Source: Bacteroidaceae bacterium
GTDB taxonomy: Bacteria; Bacteroidota; Bacteroidia; Bacteroidales; Bacteroidaceae
Assembly: GCA_017416805.1 (NCBI GenBank)
Contig: JAFQBB010000017.1
Span: 1 to 56,513 of the forward strand
Length of the DNA: 56,513 nucleotides
Direction of reading: 5' to 3'
Position numbers and translations under genes: made by a program. Numbering within the stretch: position 1 is the stretch's first letter; each line of letters begins with the position of its first letter. Below the pieces are notes generated by a model. It did no database searches and was not told where the DNA came from. It saw only the letters and a list, made by a program, of their open reading frames with translations. Positions 46,186 through 53,718 of the stretch are shown here, one piece after another.

Positions 46186-48681
46186 CTATTCTTCCAGATT
46201 ACCCATCAGGCCATCTGCCGTGACGGTAGCAGCGCTTACCTTCATTTGCTTGCAAGTGGGACTGTTGTAGAAACTGATGGTAGCTTCTCCATTACTGTCA
46301 GTCTCTACATTTGGATTCCAGTAAAGGGTGCGACGGTAGTCCTTTTCGTCGGGCAACAGGGATTCACTGTAGTCGGGCATGTAGAATTGTCGTTCGGGGG
46401 AGTATCCTTGCAACTTGGTATGTCGCTCGCCTTTCCTGTCTTTTCCCATACGGTTAAAGTACTTGTCCTTGACAAAGATAGTTATCACTACATGGTCGAA
46501 ATTTTCTGTAGAAAGAAGGTGCCTGTCCGGATTTTCTGCCATTGCTCTCATGATACAATGTGGTTTGTCGCTGATGGTTACAGCTTCCACTTCGTCTATA
46601 GAGAGGACATTAAGGTTGATTTCCCTTCTTCGTGGAACGAACTCATAAATGATATCTTTCCCTTTGTAGGTGTTACTGTACTTGTCAAAGTATCTGTTCC
46701 ATTCGTGTAGCCAATCGGTCACGTACATCAGGTACTCTTCGCCCGTATCGTCCATACGTAGCAGTTCCTCTTCCATGTCATAGATTATGTTCTGCCAGCG
46801 TCGGAATGCCCGCTGTTTCCATCGTTGTTTGGCTTCCACTTCCACGGTAGGTAGCAAGTTATCCCAATGTTGGGCAAACTCCTCGGCCTGTAATGTGTCG
46901 GGGGATAGTTCTATGATGGGACGGACCAGTGCGTTACGGTTCTCCGTTTCTTTGAAAAGGAGGGATTCTATCGGGTAGAGGGCGCGTCCTTGTGGAGCGA
47001 AGTCCTTGTCCTGTTTTACGGTCATCTCCTTACGTTTGCCATCCTCTTTGGTGGTGACATACATGTTCCATTTGCCCGTGAAGTCTTCAGCCTGAAAGGC
47101 AAATCTTCCCAAAGAATCGGTCATGGCCTTTCCACGTTTTACCTGTCCGCTACTGCTCCAAATGTTGACGTTGATTTCTACATTGTCTTTTACGCGATTC
47201 CGGAATACGGAACGAAGTTCGCCTTTCACTACGATGCCTTCTTCGATAAAGTGCTTGGGATTAAACTCCTTGGGACGGGCCATTTGTGCCCAGTCGTAGC
47301 GACGGTATCCGTGGGTTCCCATCAGCAGGTCCAAAGCTGCGCGGTGTTTCTGGTCATCGGCCTCGAAGTAGTAGTCTATATCGTGGATAAAGCCTTTCAG
47401 GTCTGATCCCAACAACAGGTTGGCTTCGGCTTGCGAGGCTGTACGGTTGTGTGGTGTGTCATAATCGGCATCGCGTACCGATAGGGAGAAGTTGGTCTCT
47501 ACTGGCCGGTTGTCGCGATCACTCACCAAGAAGTCCATCTCCACTATCTCGCATGGGGCATAGTACTCCTTGTTTGCCTTGTAGCTCATAAGGATTCCTT
47601 TTTGTGGACGGATAAATGCCAGGCGTTCGGCATGGATATGTCCCTCTGTGTCGAAGAGCGTGATTTGCAGTACACCGCCTTGTAATCTTTCTTTGGGGAT
47701 ATCCACTGTAGCCTTTTCTTGTTCGTCCCATCGTACTTGTCCGAACTGTACAATGCTTCCGCGCTCCATGACACTGAGTCCCACTTCGCGTGTTTCATTG
47801 CCTCGTCGGGCCAACTTTACAGTCAGATGGCTATCCTGTTCTTCCATGCTCAGGGAATATCCTGTAGGTCGCGTGGCTGGCAAGTCGAAGGTGTAGTTGT
47901 GCCCGTTCCATTCCACTTCTGCTTTATATGTCTCTCCCATTAGGGGAGTCAGGAGAGTCTTTCCCATTCCTTGATGGATACTTTTGAGAGGAGCGATTTT
48001 CTTTCCGTGGCTGTTGGTGATGACTCCCTCCACTTGGGCGGCTTGTCCCTGTTTGTCTGTAGCTTTGAAGTATATAGCCGATGTCAAGCCTTCTGTAAGG
48101 TGTCCGCCTTCGGGAAAGAATATCAAGTTCAGCTTGTCTGTATCGGGTTGCTTGTCACGTTTGTAAGGACTACGTTGCGTGTGAGGGAATCGGGTGATGG
48201 TAGGTGTGTCGTACATCTCAATCCCCTCTTCTTGTGGTGCATCAAAGATGGGGAATACGCGTGAGAACATCAGCTCCTTGTCCCAGTTGAGCATCATGCG
48301 GGTGTAGGCCCGCACTTCATAGAAACCGGCATGCAGCACTTCTGTCAGAGGCAAACTTCCGTGAGCCAGACCCTTTTCTATCTTCAACTTTTGCGAGGTC
48401 AGTATGCGCCCTTCTGGGGTAAGCAGTTCTACATGGAGTACCCGGCTCATGTCTGAGGCTTCCATGGTGGTAGAATTCATCACGTATGCCTTGAACCAGA
48501 TTGTTTCACCCATAAAGTAACCGGTATTGTCGAAGTGCAGATATACTTTCTCCTGTGGGTATAGTTGGTTGAAAGCATTGATGTCTTTCACGAACCGGGC
48601 CAGTGAGTCGGCCGGTGTCTGTGCCACAGTTGCCGATAGTGCGGTCAGTGCGGCAATGAGGATGCTGTTCAGTCGTTTCAT
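46186..48681 (-). CDS. MG2-domain (macroglobulin-like) exported protein
   Basis: 831 residues with a signal peptide (1-20, SATVAQ). Starts with QEKVYLHFDNTGYFMGETIWFKAY, the MG2-type beta-sandwich seen in Bacteroidetes proteins; further MG-like domains follow (~195-400) and a carboxypeptidase-regulatory/TonB-plug-like C-terminal half (~500-800; VKGELRSVFRNRVKDN, SIDEVEAVTISD). There is no beta-barrel, so it is not a receptor. It follows the M56 sensor gene by 38 bp, so it is probably its co-expressed partner or substrate. Confidence 0.82.
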   Translation of the reverse strand: MKRLNSILIAALTALSATVAQTPADSLARFVKDINAFNQLYPQEKVYLHFDNTGYFMGETIWFKAYVMNSTTMEASDMSRVLHVELLTPEGRILTSQKLKIEKGLAHGSLPLTEVLHAGFYEVRAYTRMMLNWDKELMFSRVFPIFDAPQEEGIEMYDTPTITRFPHTQRSPYKRDKQPDTDKLNLIFFPEGGHLTEGLTSAIYFKATDKQGQAAQVEGVITNSHGKKIAPLKSIHQGMGKTLLTPLMGETYKAEVEWNGHNYTFDLPATRPTGYSLSMEEQDSHLTVKLARRGNETREVGLSVMERGSIVQFGQVRWDEQEKATVDIPKERLQGGVLQITLFDTEGHIHAERLAFIRPQKGILMSYKANKEYYAPCEIVEMDFLVSDRDNRPVETNFSLSVRDADYDTPHNRTASQAEANLLLGSDLKGFIHDIDYYFEADDQKHRAALDLLMGTHGYRRYDWAQMARPKEFNPKHFIEEGIVVKGELRSVFRNRVKDNVEINVNIWSSSGQVKRGKAMTDSLGRFAFQAEDFTGKWNMYVTTKEDGKRKEMTVKQDKDFAPQGRALYPIESLLFKETENRNALVRPIIELSPDTLQAEEFAQHWDNLLPTVEVEAKQRWKQRAFRRWQNIIYDMEEELLRMDDTGEEYLMYVTDWLHEWNRYFDKYSNTYKGKDIIYEFVPRRREINLNVLSIDEVEAVTISDKPHCIMRAMAENPDRHLLSTENFDHVVITIFVKDKYFNRMGKDRKGERHTKLQGYSPERQFYMPDYSESLLPDEKDYRRTLYWNPNVETDSNGEATISFYNSPTCKQMKVSAATVTADGLMGNLEE

Positions 48682-48719
48682 GGTTGCTCAGTATATGATT
48701 TCTTACTCTTCATTCTTCA

Positions 48720-51700
48720 CTAATAAATCACTCTTCCCTGTTTCTCCCGATCAGGAGAGGTGTATTTGCTACGTACCGTCAGTCCCTGATAGCGTCTGGC
48801 ACCGTCGGTGTTGTGGCGGCGTTGCATACCTCCCTCGAACAGGTCAACAGTCGTCACCTTCTCGGGCAGGGCGGGGAATACCAGTACAAAACGGATGTAC
48901 TCTCCCTGCTGGCCGACTACCCAGAAGTGGGTGTCCAGTGGGAAGTGCTCTACGCCGGCAATCATGTAATGGTTTCCCGTAGTGGGGTCAACCAGCATCA
49001 TGTCATCGCTGAAGTTGAAGAACTCCCACTCCCAACGTACCTTGTAGGAAACCGTCACGTAGGTGCATCCCTTGCCGCGATAGATACGGTAGTGGTCCTT
49101 GTCGTTGTGAAACACTTGCTGGTAGGTGGTGTACACATTGGTATAGGCGGGGAAAGAGTTCTCGTTCTGTACATTGTAGTCGGCCGCTTTGGGACGTCTT
49201 AGGGTAGGAACGCTGTTGTCCGGCTTGTCGCTCTTCTCCACGGGGTGGGCGCAGACAGATTGCAGAGACTTGTCCCTAATGGTCTTTATGGATGCTTTTT
49301 CGAGGCTCTTCACCTTGTATGTCTGGTTCTCCTTGTGTGGGAAGTTCAGGGTCACCTCCTTCACTTTGCTTCTCAAGGGTGGGAACACATAGGTCACCTG
49401 CAAGGGAACCTCGCGGTAGTTGTTCACCTCCACGCTCTGCACATCGTTGGCTATTCCCTCTACCCGGCGCAGCATGTACTTGTCACCCGTGGCTGTGTCC
49501 GTCAGATACATATCGCGGTGCAGGTTGATGATTTCCTTGTCGTATTTCGGACATTCGTAGCAGATGAGGTGTGTCTCCTCTGCATAGCGTACCAGGTGGT
49601 ACTTGGGCGTTAGCTGCTGGTATTCGCTGAAAGTAAAGGGAGCCGTGGGCAGATGAACATCCTGCATATGGCGCTTTTGAGGTCTGGTTGAAACTTTTCC
49701 CTTATTGTAGTTTGGTGATGACGGGTCATCGACAATCCCAAAGTTTGTGTTTAATGCATAACCGTAAGAATTGGGGTGGGTATTGTTCTCAAACTCCCAG
49801 GTGGCATTCTTATAGGCAGCCTTTATGACAATCTTCAGTTGGCGTTCCGGTGGGAAAAGCTTTCCGTGTTGTTTGAGTACGGCTTCCACTTGGGGGCGGA
49901 TTTCTTTGTTCAGACGTGCACGCCCCTCCTCCATCTTGAGTAGGGCTGCTTTTAAATCGTTGCTCCTTTTTTCCTTATACTCCTCGTATGTAGGGATAGC
50001 TCCGGGAGGTATAGGCTCGGTCTTGAGGGCTTGTTGGAACTCCTTTTCAGTCATGACGGGCTTCTGTGCCATCTTGTTCATATCGAACCAACCTCCGAAG
50101 AACGCCTGCAATGCTTCGTCCTGCTCTCTCAGCGAAGCGTCGTTGGTGATGGCTGGTTCGTTTGCTGAGGTGTTGGTTGCGGATTTGTTCCGTCTGGCCG
50201 CTATCTTCATTTGTGTTAGTTCTTCTTCTGTGACCTTCATCGAGGGGAATATTTGCGATGAATGGGGTTTCTTCACGAATGTCCATGTCTTGTTGAAAGC
50301 CTTGGATTTCACGGTCATATTGAAGTGCTTGTCGCGCGGGAGTATCCATCCATGTTGCTTGAGCAGAGCCTCCACTTGGGGGCGGAGTTCGCTGTTCAGC
50401 TTGTGCAACCATTTGGACATGATATTGATTTGCAGAATGATTGTACCATTCCATCCCTCGTTATAATCTTCGTATGTGAAGTCTTTGGGGAAGTCCTTAT
50501 ACTTTTCGTCAAATCCCGACTCGGAAAGATGCACGGCATTTTCGCTCAAGTCGAACCATTCGGACATGAAATGCAGCAACGCCTCGTTCTGGGCTTCGTA
50601 GGAATTGTCAATGACTGATTCGTCAATGACTGGTTCCTCAGAGATTATTTCTGTTGTGAAGGTTGTCATTGGAACATCCACCACCTCACCGGGCTTTAGA
50701 GGTGCTTCTCGAATGGAGTTGGCGATGGCCGTTTGCATTCCTGTCATTCCTTCAAGCATTATTGTTTCTATAGCCTTCTTTATTTCACGTGCGTTGCTGT
50801 TGATACTGTCTAAAGAAGGTATGTTCTTGTTGGGCATTGTTTTCTTCAATTCTTCGTATTGTTCGGGAGTCAATTCCCGCACAGAAGTCGCGGTGCTCAG
50901 TAATTGTACCACTGCATTCGTATTCAAATTGCCTATTTGGGAGAGCACTTCGGGTAAGTAGTCTCTTGGATTTATGGCTTTGGCTTGATGCCATTGGCCG
51001 CTGTCGGCAGGAACTGTTTCTTCCTTTTGTTCCTTTACTGGGGATGGATGTGTAATGTCTTGTTGTTCAGATATGGCGTAACTATCTACTCCTTCCCCAA
51101 GGGAAAGGCTGGGAAGGGGGCTCTGTTCCTTTACTTTATACACCGTCTCCGCTTCGCCCACCGTGCAGCACATCAGGGCCACCACGAGCAACATCCATGC
51201 CGCTGTTCCGGCCTTGGCCAGCGAAGTCATGCGGTGGTTGGTGCTTTGCAGCATTTCCACAAAGCGGCGGCGGATGAAGGAGTGGTTGAATCCGTTGGCT
51301 ATCACTATGTCGCCGTGCAATACCTCCTCGATGAGGATGGCCTGATAGGCATAGACATCCTCGCCCGTGCCAAGTACTTCGCTGTCAGCCTCGAACTCGT
51401 GCACGTTGCGAAGCTCCTGTCGTGCCCACCATAGGAAGGGATTGAACCACAAGAGACGGGTGATGGCCTCGGCCACCCACACGTCCACGTAGTGGCGGTG
51501 CAGGATGTGTGCCCGTTCATGGGCGAGTATCATGCGGCGCTGTGTCTCCGTCAGGTTTGTAGGCAGGAAGACGGTACGGTGGAACGAGAAGGGGGCCTGT
51601 ACCCCTTCGCCCGTCAGAATGCGGATGTCCGTCTCCTTCCCCTCCTCAGTGATGGATGCCTCCTTGCGCAGACGGCGCACCAGCACCAAGTTCACTAAAA

Positions 51701-52160
51701 AGGGAATGCAGAACAATAGGATAATGAGGGCATAGAGCAGCAGAGCAAGATCTCTAAGACTCCACTTCTGTTCCTCCCCAAAGGAAGAGAGTGAAATGCT
51801 TTCTCCTTTAGAGTGAGTGGCGCTATTGGCTTTTGCTTCAATGGGTAGGTTAGATTGGAGTTCAGTATCTGCCACCTCTTCTTTGGTAAGGTTCGCGAAA
51901 GGAGGTGCATCTACGCCCCTTCCTTGAGAGAGGATGGGGGAGGGGTTGCTTTCCGCCGTCACTTCCACTACCACCGGTTCCGGCTTGTACACTTCAACCT
52001 GTAGCAGTGAGATGGCCAATGCAACGATGGGCATAGTGAGCAGATACATGCGCTTGGAGCGATAGGTGGCTTGCTTGCGCCACACGACCCAATAGAGGGC
52101 CATCAGCAGAGCCGATGCCAATATGAAACGGCCTGCAAGGAGTAAGATAGGGTAGGTCAT
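48720..52160 (-). CDS. BlaR1-like M56 metallopeptidase sensor with very long duplicated C-terminal region
   Basis: 1146 residues, about twice BlaR1. Membrane helices ~7-27, 40-54, 138-160 and 320-336. Zinc site HERAH at 214-218 and HEFEAD at ~254-259. The extracytoplasmic part contains two tandem duplications: unit 1 at ~521-632 and ~678-794 (ELRPQVEALLKQHG / EIRPQVEAVLKQHG), unit 2 at ~854-942 and ~1024-1110 (MYLTDTATGDKYML / MMLVDPTTGNHYMI). No penicillin-binding domain is present. Residues ~71-87 and 346-362 are encoded by dispersed GC-rich repeats. Expected to sense an envelope signal and cleave the BlaI-type repressor encoded upstream. Confidence 0.88.
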   Translation of the reverse strand: MTYPILLLAGRFILASALLMALYWVVWRKQATYRSKRMYLLTMPIVALAISLLQVEVYKPEPVVVEVTAESNPSPILSQGRGVDAPPFANLTKEEVADTELQSNLPIEAKANSATHSKGESISLSSFGEEQKWSLRDLALLLYALIILLFCIPFLVNLVLVRRLRKEASITEEGKETDIRILTGEGVQAPFSFHRTVFLPTNLTETQRRMILAHERAHILHRHYVDVWVAEAITRLLWFNPFLWWARQELRNVHEFEADSEVLGTGEDVYAYQAILIEEVLHGDIVIANGFNHSFIRRRFVEMLQSTNHRMTSLAKAGTAAWMLLVVALMCCTVGEAETVYKVKEQSPLPSLSLGEGVDSYAISEQQDITHPSPVKEQKEETVPADSGQWHQAKAINPRDYLPEVLSQIGNLNTNAVVQLLSTATSVRELTPEQYEELKKTMPNKNIPSLDSINSNAREIKKAIETIMLEGMTGMQTAIANSIREAPLKPGEVVDVPMTTFTTEIISEEPVIDESVIDNSYEAQNEALLHFMSEWFDLSENAVHLSESGFDEKYKDFPKDFTYEDYNEGWNGTIILQINIMSKWLHKLNSELRPQVEALLKQHGWILPRDKHFNMTVKSKAFNKTWTFVKKPHSSQIFPSMKVTEEELTQMKIAARRNKSATNTSANEPAITNDASLREQDEALQAFFGGWFDMNKMAQKPVMTEKEFQQALKTEPIPPGAIPTYEEYKEKRSNDLKAALLKMEEGRARLNKEIRPQVEAVLKQHGKLFPPERQLKIVIKAAYKNATWEFENNTHPNSYGYALNTNFGIVDDPSSPNYNKGKVSTRPQKRHMQDVHLPTAPFTFSEYQQLTPKYHLVRYAEETHLICYECPKYDKEIINLHRDMYLTDTATGDKYMLRRVEGIANDVQSVEVNNYREVPLQVTYVFPPLRSKVKEVTLNFPHKENQTYKVKSLEKASIKTIRDKSLQSVCAHPVEKSDKPDNSVPTLRRPKAADYNVQNENSFPAYTNVYTTYQQVFHNDKDHYRIYRGKGCTYVTVSYKVRWEWEFFNFSDDMMLVDPTTGNHYMIAGVEHFPLDTHFWVVGQQGEYIRFVLVFPALPEKVTTVDLFEGGMQRRHNTDGARRYQGLTVRSKYTSPDREKQGRVIY
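51084..51122. repeat. Dispersed GC-rich repeat inside the M56 gene (copy 2)
   Basis: ATCTACTCCTTCCCCAAGGG then AAAGGCTGGGAAGGGGGCT. In frame it encodes SPLPSLSLGEGVD just after the last membrane helix. Closely similar to 51909-51950, in the same orientation and frame. Confidence 0.7.
51760..51815. repeat. Degenerate GC-rich repeat inside the M56 gene (copy 3)
   Basis: TTCCTCCCCAAAGGAAGAGAG with flanking CTCCACTTCTG. Encodes SKGESISLSSFGEEQKW in the loop between helices 2 and 3. Weaker match than the other two. Confidence 0.45.
51909..51950. repeat. Dispersed GC-rich repeat inside the M56 gene (copy 1)
   Basis: ATCTACGCCCCTTCCTTGAG then AGAGGATGGGGGAGGGGTTGCT. Encodes SNPSPILSQGRGVD in the periplasmic loop after helix 2. 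Confidence 0.7.
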
Positions 52161-52239
52161 ATAATTATGAGTTTTGAGTTCTGAGTTTTGTCTTTTTTAT
52201 AAGAGATGGTAAAGTATAGATTTCTGTCATATGTTTTTG

Positions 52240-52300
52240 TCACCCAAAAGTGTGAAAATGACGTTTGGGGTGCAGATTCACCCGAAAGTGGGCTGCCATT
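52240..52300. repeat. Possible degenerate array F downstream of blaI
   Basis: CACCCAAAAGTG (52241), inverted CGTTTGGGGTG (52262) and CACCCGAAAGTG (52279), then TCAC at 52300, 22 bp after TCACCC at 52278. Spacings are irregular (about 21, 17, 22), but the position just after the blaI stop matches the other arrays. Confidence 0.35.
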
Positions 52301-52716
52301 CACTCTTTTTCTCCAGGAGGGTTAGGGCGGGACTCTTTCTGGTTCTTCCTCAGCAACGCTATAATGTGTTCTACTTCTTCTGCAGCCAATCGCTCACGTT
52401 CGGCAAAGAAGGATAGTAAGGCCGAGAAGGAACCTTTGAACAATGTGTTACGAGTCTCCTCCATAAATCCTTGTGTATATTCTTCGCGTGTCATGATGGG
52501 GGTATAGACGTGTGCCTTACCGTTTCCCGGTTTAGCTTCAACAATGCCTTTGCTGGTCAATACGCGCATCACGGTGAGTGCCGTGGTATAGGCCGGTCGT
52601 GGTTCGGGTAACATTTCCAACAGTTCGTTGACGGTAGCCTCCCCCTTGTCCCACAAGAGGTTCATCAAGTGTAGTTCCGACTTGGTGAGGCTTCGGTGTT
52701 TGGTGTCGAGGTTCAT
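52300..52716 (-). CDS. BlaI/MecI-type transcriptional repressor
   Basis: 138 residues from ATG 52716 (MNLDTKHRSLTKSELHLMNL). Winged helix (~8-75; GEATVNELLEMLPEPRPAYT recognition region) and a dimerisation helix region (~85-138). In the Bla/Mec systems it represses its own operon until the M56 protease cleaves it. The M56 gene follows by 139 bp. The last residues (RPNPPGEKE) appear to be encoded by another GC-rich repeat copy (52305-52334). Confidence 0.93.
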   Translation of the reverse strand: MNLDTKHRSLTKSELHLMNLLWDKGEATVNELLEMLPEPRPAYTTALTVMRVLTSKGIVEAKPGNGKAHVYTPIMTREEYTQGFMEETRNTLFKGSFSALLSFFAERERLAAEEVEHIIALLRKNQKESRPNPPGEKE

Positions 52717-52751
52717 GGTTTTTGAGTTTTGAATTCTGAGTTTTGAGTGTT
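52717..52751. repeat. AACTCAAAA-type leader repeat before blaI
   Basis: On the minus strand ACTCAAAACTCAGAATTC then AAAACTCAAAAACC directly before the ATG. A near-identical leader (ACTCAGAACTCAAAACTC, 52163-52190) stands directly before the M56 ATG. Both lack a Shine-Dalgarno sequence. Confidence 0.6.
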
Positions 52752-52767
52752 TCACTCTTATCGGTGG

Positions 52768-52775
52768 CAAAGGTA
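52768..52775 (-). promoter_or_regulatory. -7 element of the blaI-M56-MG2 promoter
   Basis: TACCTTTG on the minus strand with TTG 20 bp upstream; the BlaI-type operator should overlap or follow it. No clear TACA-N-TGTA operator is visible. Confidence 0.65.
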
Positions 52776-53002
52776 AACGGTGCAGAAATACTTTGCAACT
52801 ATTTTAATAGTAGATGAAATGTTTTTAAGGCTTGTTAAGAGTCTGCTTTGCGTGAATGGCTATTCAGTGAATTAGTTTTTAGAACAAAGAGAAGCTGAGG
52901 GATTGATAATAGTCGTTTATGTGATGACTGTTCAGAGACAAATCCGAAATGCCACACTCTAAAATCGGTTTGGCCGTTGCTTTACTTGATTTGGCTTAAC
53001 AG

Positions 53003-53098
53003 AAAAGTTTAATCAGCACTGATGATTATGTGATTAGCAGTGGTGATTATATAAACATCAGTGCTGATTATATGATTAGCACTGATGATTAAACTTTT
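53003..53098. repeat. Array E: GATTA/CAGCACTG repeats, 21-bp period
   Basis: GATTA at 53024, 53045, 53066 and 53087, exactly 21 bp apart, with AGCA(C/G)TG or inverted CAGTGCTG between them at the same phase (53015, 53036, 53057, 53078). The whole is enclosed by perfect inverted ends AAAAGTTTAATCA (53003-53015) and TGATTAAACTTTT (53086-53098). It lies in the 476-bp gap between DUF721 and blaI, beyond the DUF721 terminator. Bases 52776-53002 show nothing else. Confidence 0.85.
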
Positions 53099-53114
53099 GG
53101 CTAAAGTCTGATTA

Positions 53115-53154
53115 AAGAGAGCCGCACACAAACTGATTTTTGTGTGCGGCTTCT
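53115..53154. terminator. Terminator after the DUF721 gene
   Basis: GCCGCACACAAA (53121-53132) pairs with TTTGTGTGCGGC (53139-53150), with AAGA/TCTT extensions and one bulge, 39-78 bp after the stop. Confidence 0.8.
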
Positions 53155-53192
53155 TGATTTTGTTGTCAAACGTAATCCGAGGAAAATGCGGC

Positions 53193-53483
53193 TCACTGGA
53201 ATACAATATCGACGATGACCTGTGCCCCCACAGCTTCGTTGAGACGGTGAGCAAGTGTCTGGCGCGACATCTGAAGGTCTTGCCTGAGAGCAGGTGAGGT
53301 AAGGTGAACGTATAACGTCTGGTTCTTGATATACATTTTTCTTGTGTATCGGGCAATAGCTTTGCCGAGTACGCTTTCCCATGCTTGGATAAGGCGGTAC
53401 TCGTTCAGAGGAGACTCCAAGCCTTCTTCACGTAGGAAACGGTGGACAATTTCTCCAATTGGCAGGGCATTCTGGCGTTTCAT
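53193..53483 (-). CDS. DUF721/DciA-like protein
   Basis: 96 residues from ATG 53483 (MKRQNALPIGEIVHRFL). The compact DUF721 fold (VLGKAIARYTRKMYIKNQTLYVHLTSPALRQDL...LAHRLNEAVGAQVI) is the N-terminal-type core of DciA, which loads the replicative helicase in bacteria without DnaC. The position next to recF supports a replication/repair link. It lacks the long disordered tail of some DciA proteins. Confidence 0.85.
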   Translation of the reverse strand: MKRQNALPIGEIVHRFLREEGLESPLNEYRLIQAWESVLGKAIARYTRKMYIKNQTLYVHLTSPALRQDLQMSRQTLAHRLNEAVGAQVIVDIVFQ

Positions 53484-53507
53484 TCGATTATTTTTTTCTT
53501 TATATTT

Positions 53508-53718
53508 TAGAACGCAGAGACACAAAGGCACAGAGTCTTTTTCTTTTTTTCCTTCCTGTTTGGAGACCCAGAGGCTCTGTAAGAACGCTGCATGTAGCGT
53601 CCACTGTCGAATTCAGCAGTAATTTGGATAAAACCTCTGCGCCTCCACGTCTCTGCGTTTTATTTTCAAGGTTCAAAGTTCAAGGTTCAATGCATGCAGC
53701 ACTGTTTTCTGCACTCTT
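53508..53718 (+). repeat. Interspersed ~165-bp repeat, copy 2 (overlaps recF end)
   Basis: Matches copy 1 (40306-40487) in opposite orientation from TGTTTGGAGA (53557) to GCACTCTT (53718). An extra outer inverted repeat, AACGCAGAGAC (53511-53521) and GTCTCTGCGTT (53649-53659), gives it a hairpin-like plan. The end runs past the recF stop codon and supplies its last codons. Confidence 0.85.
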
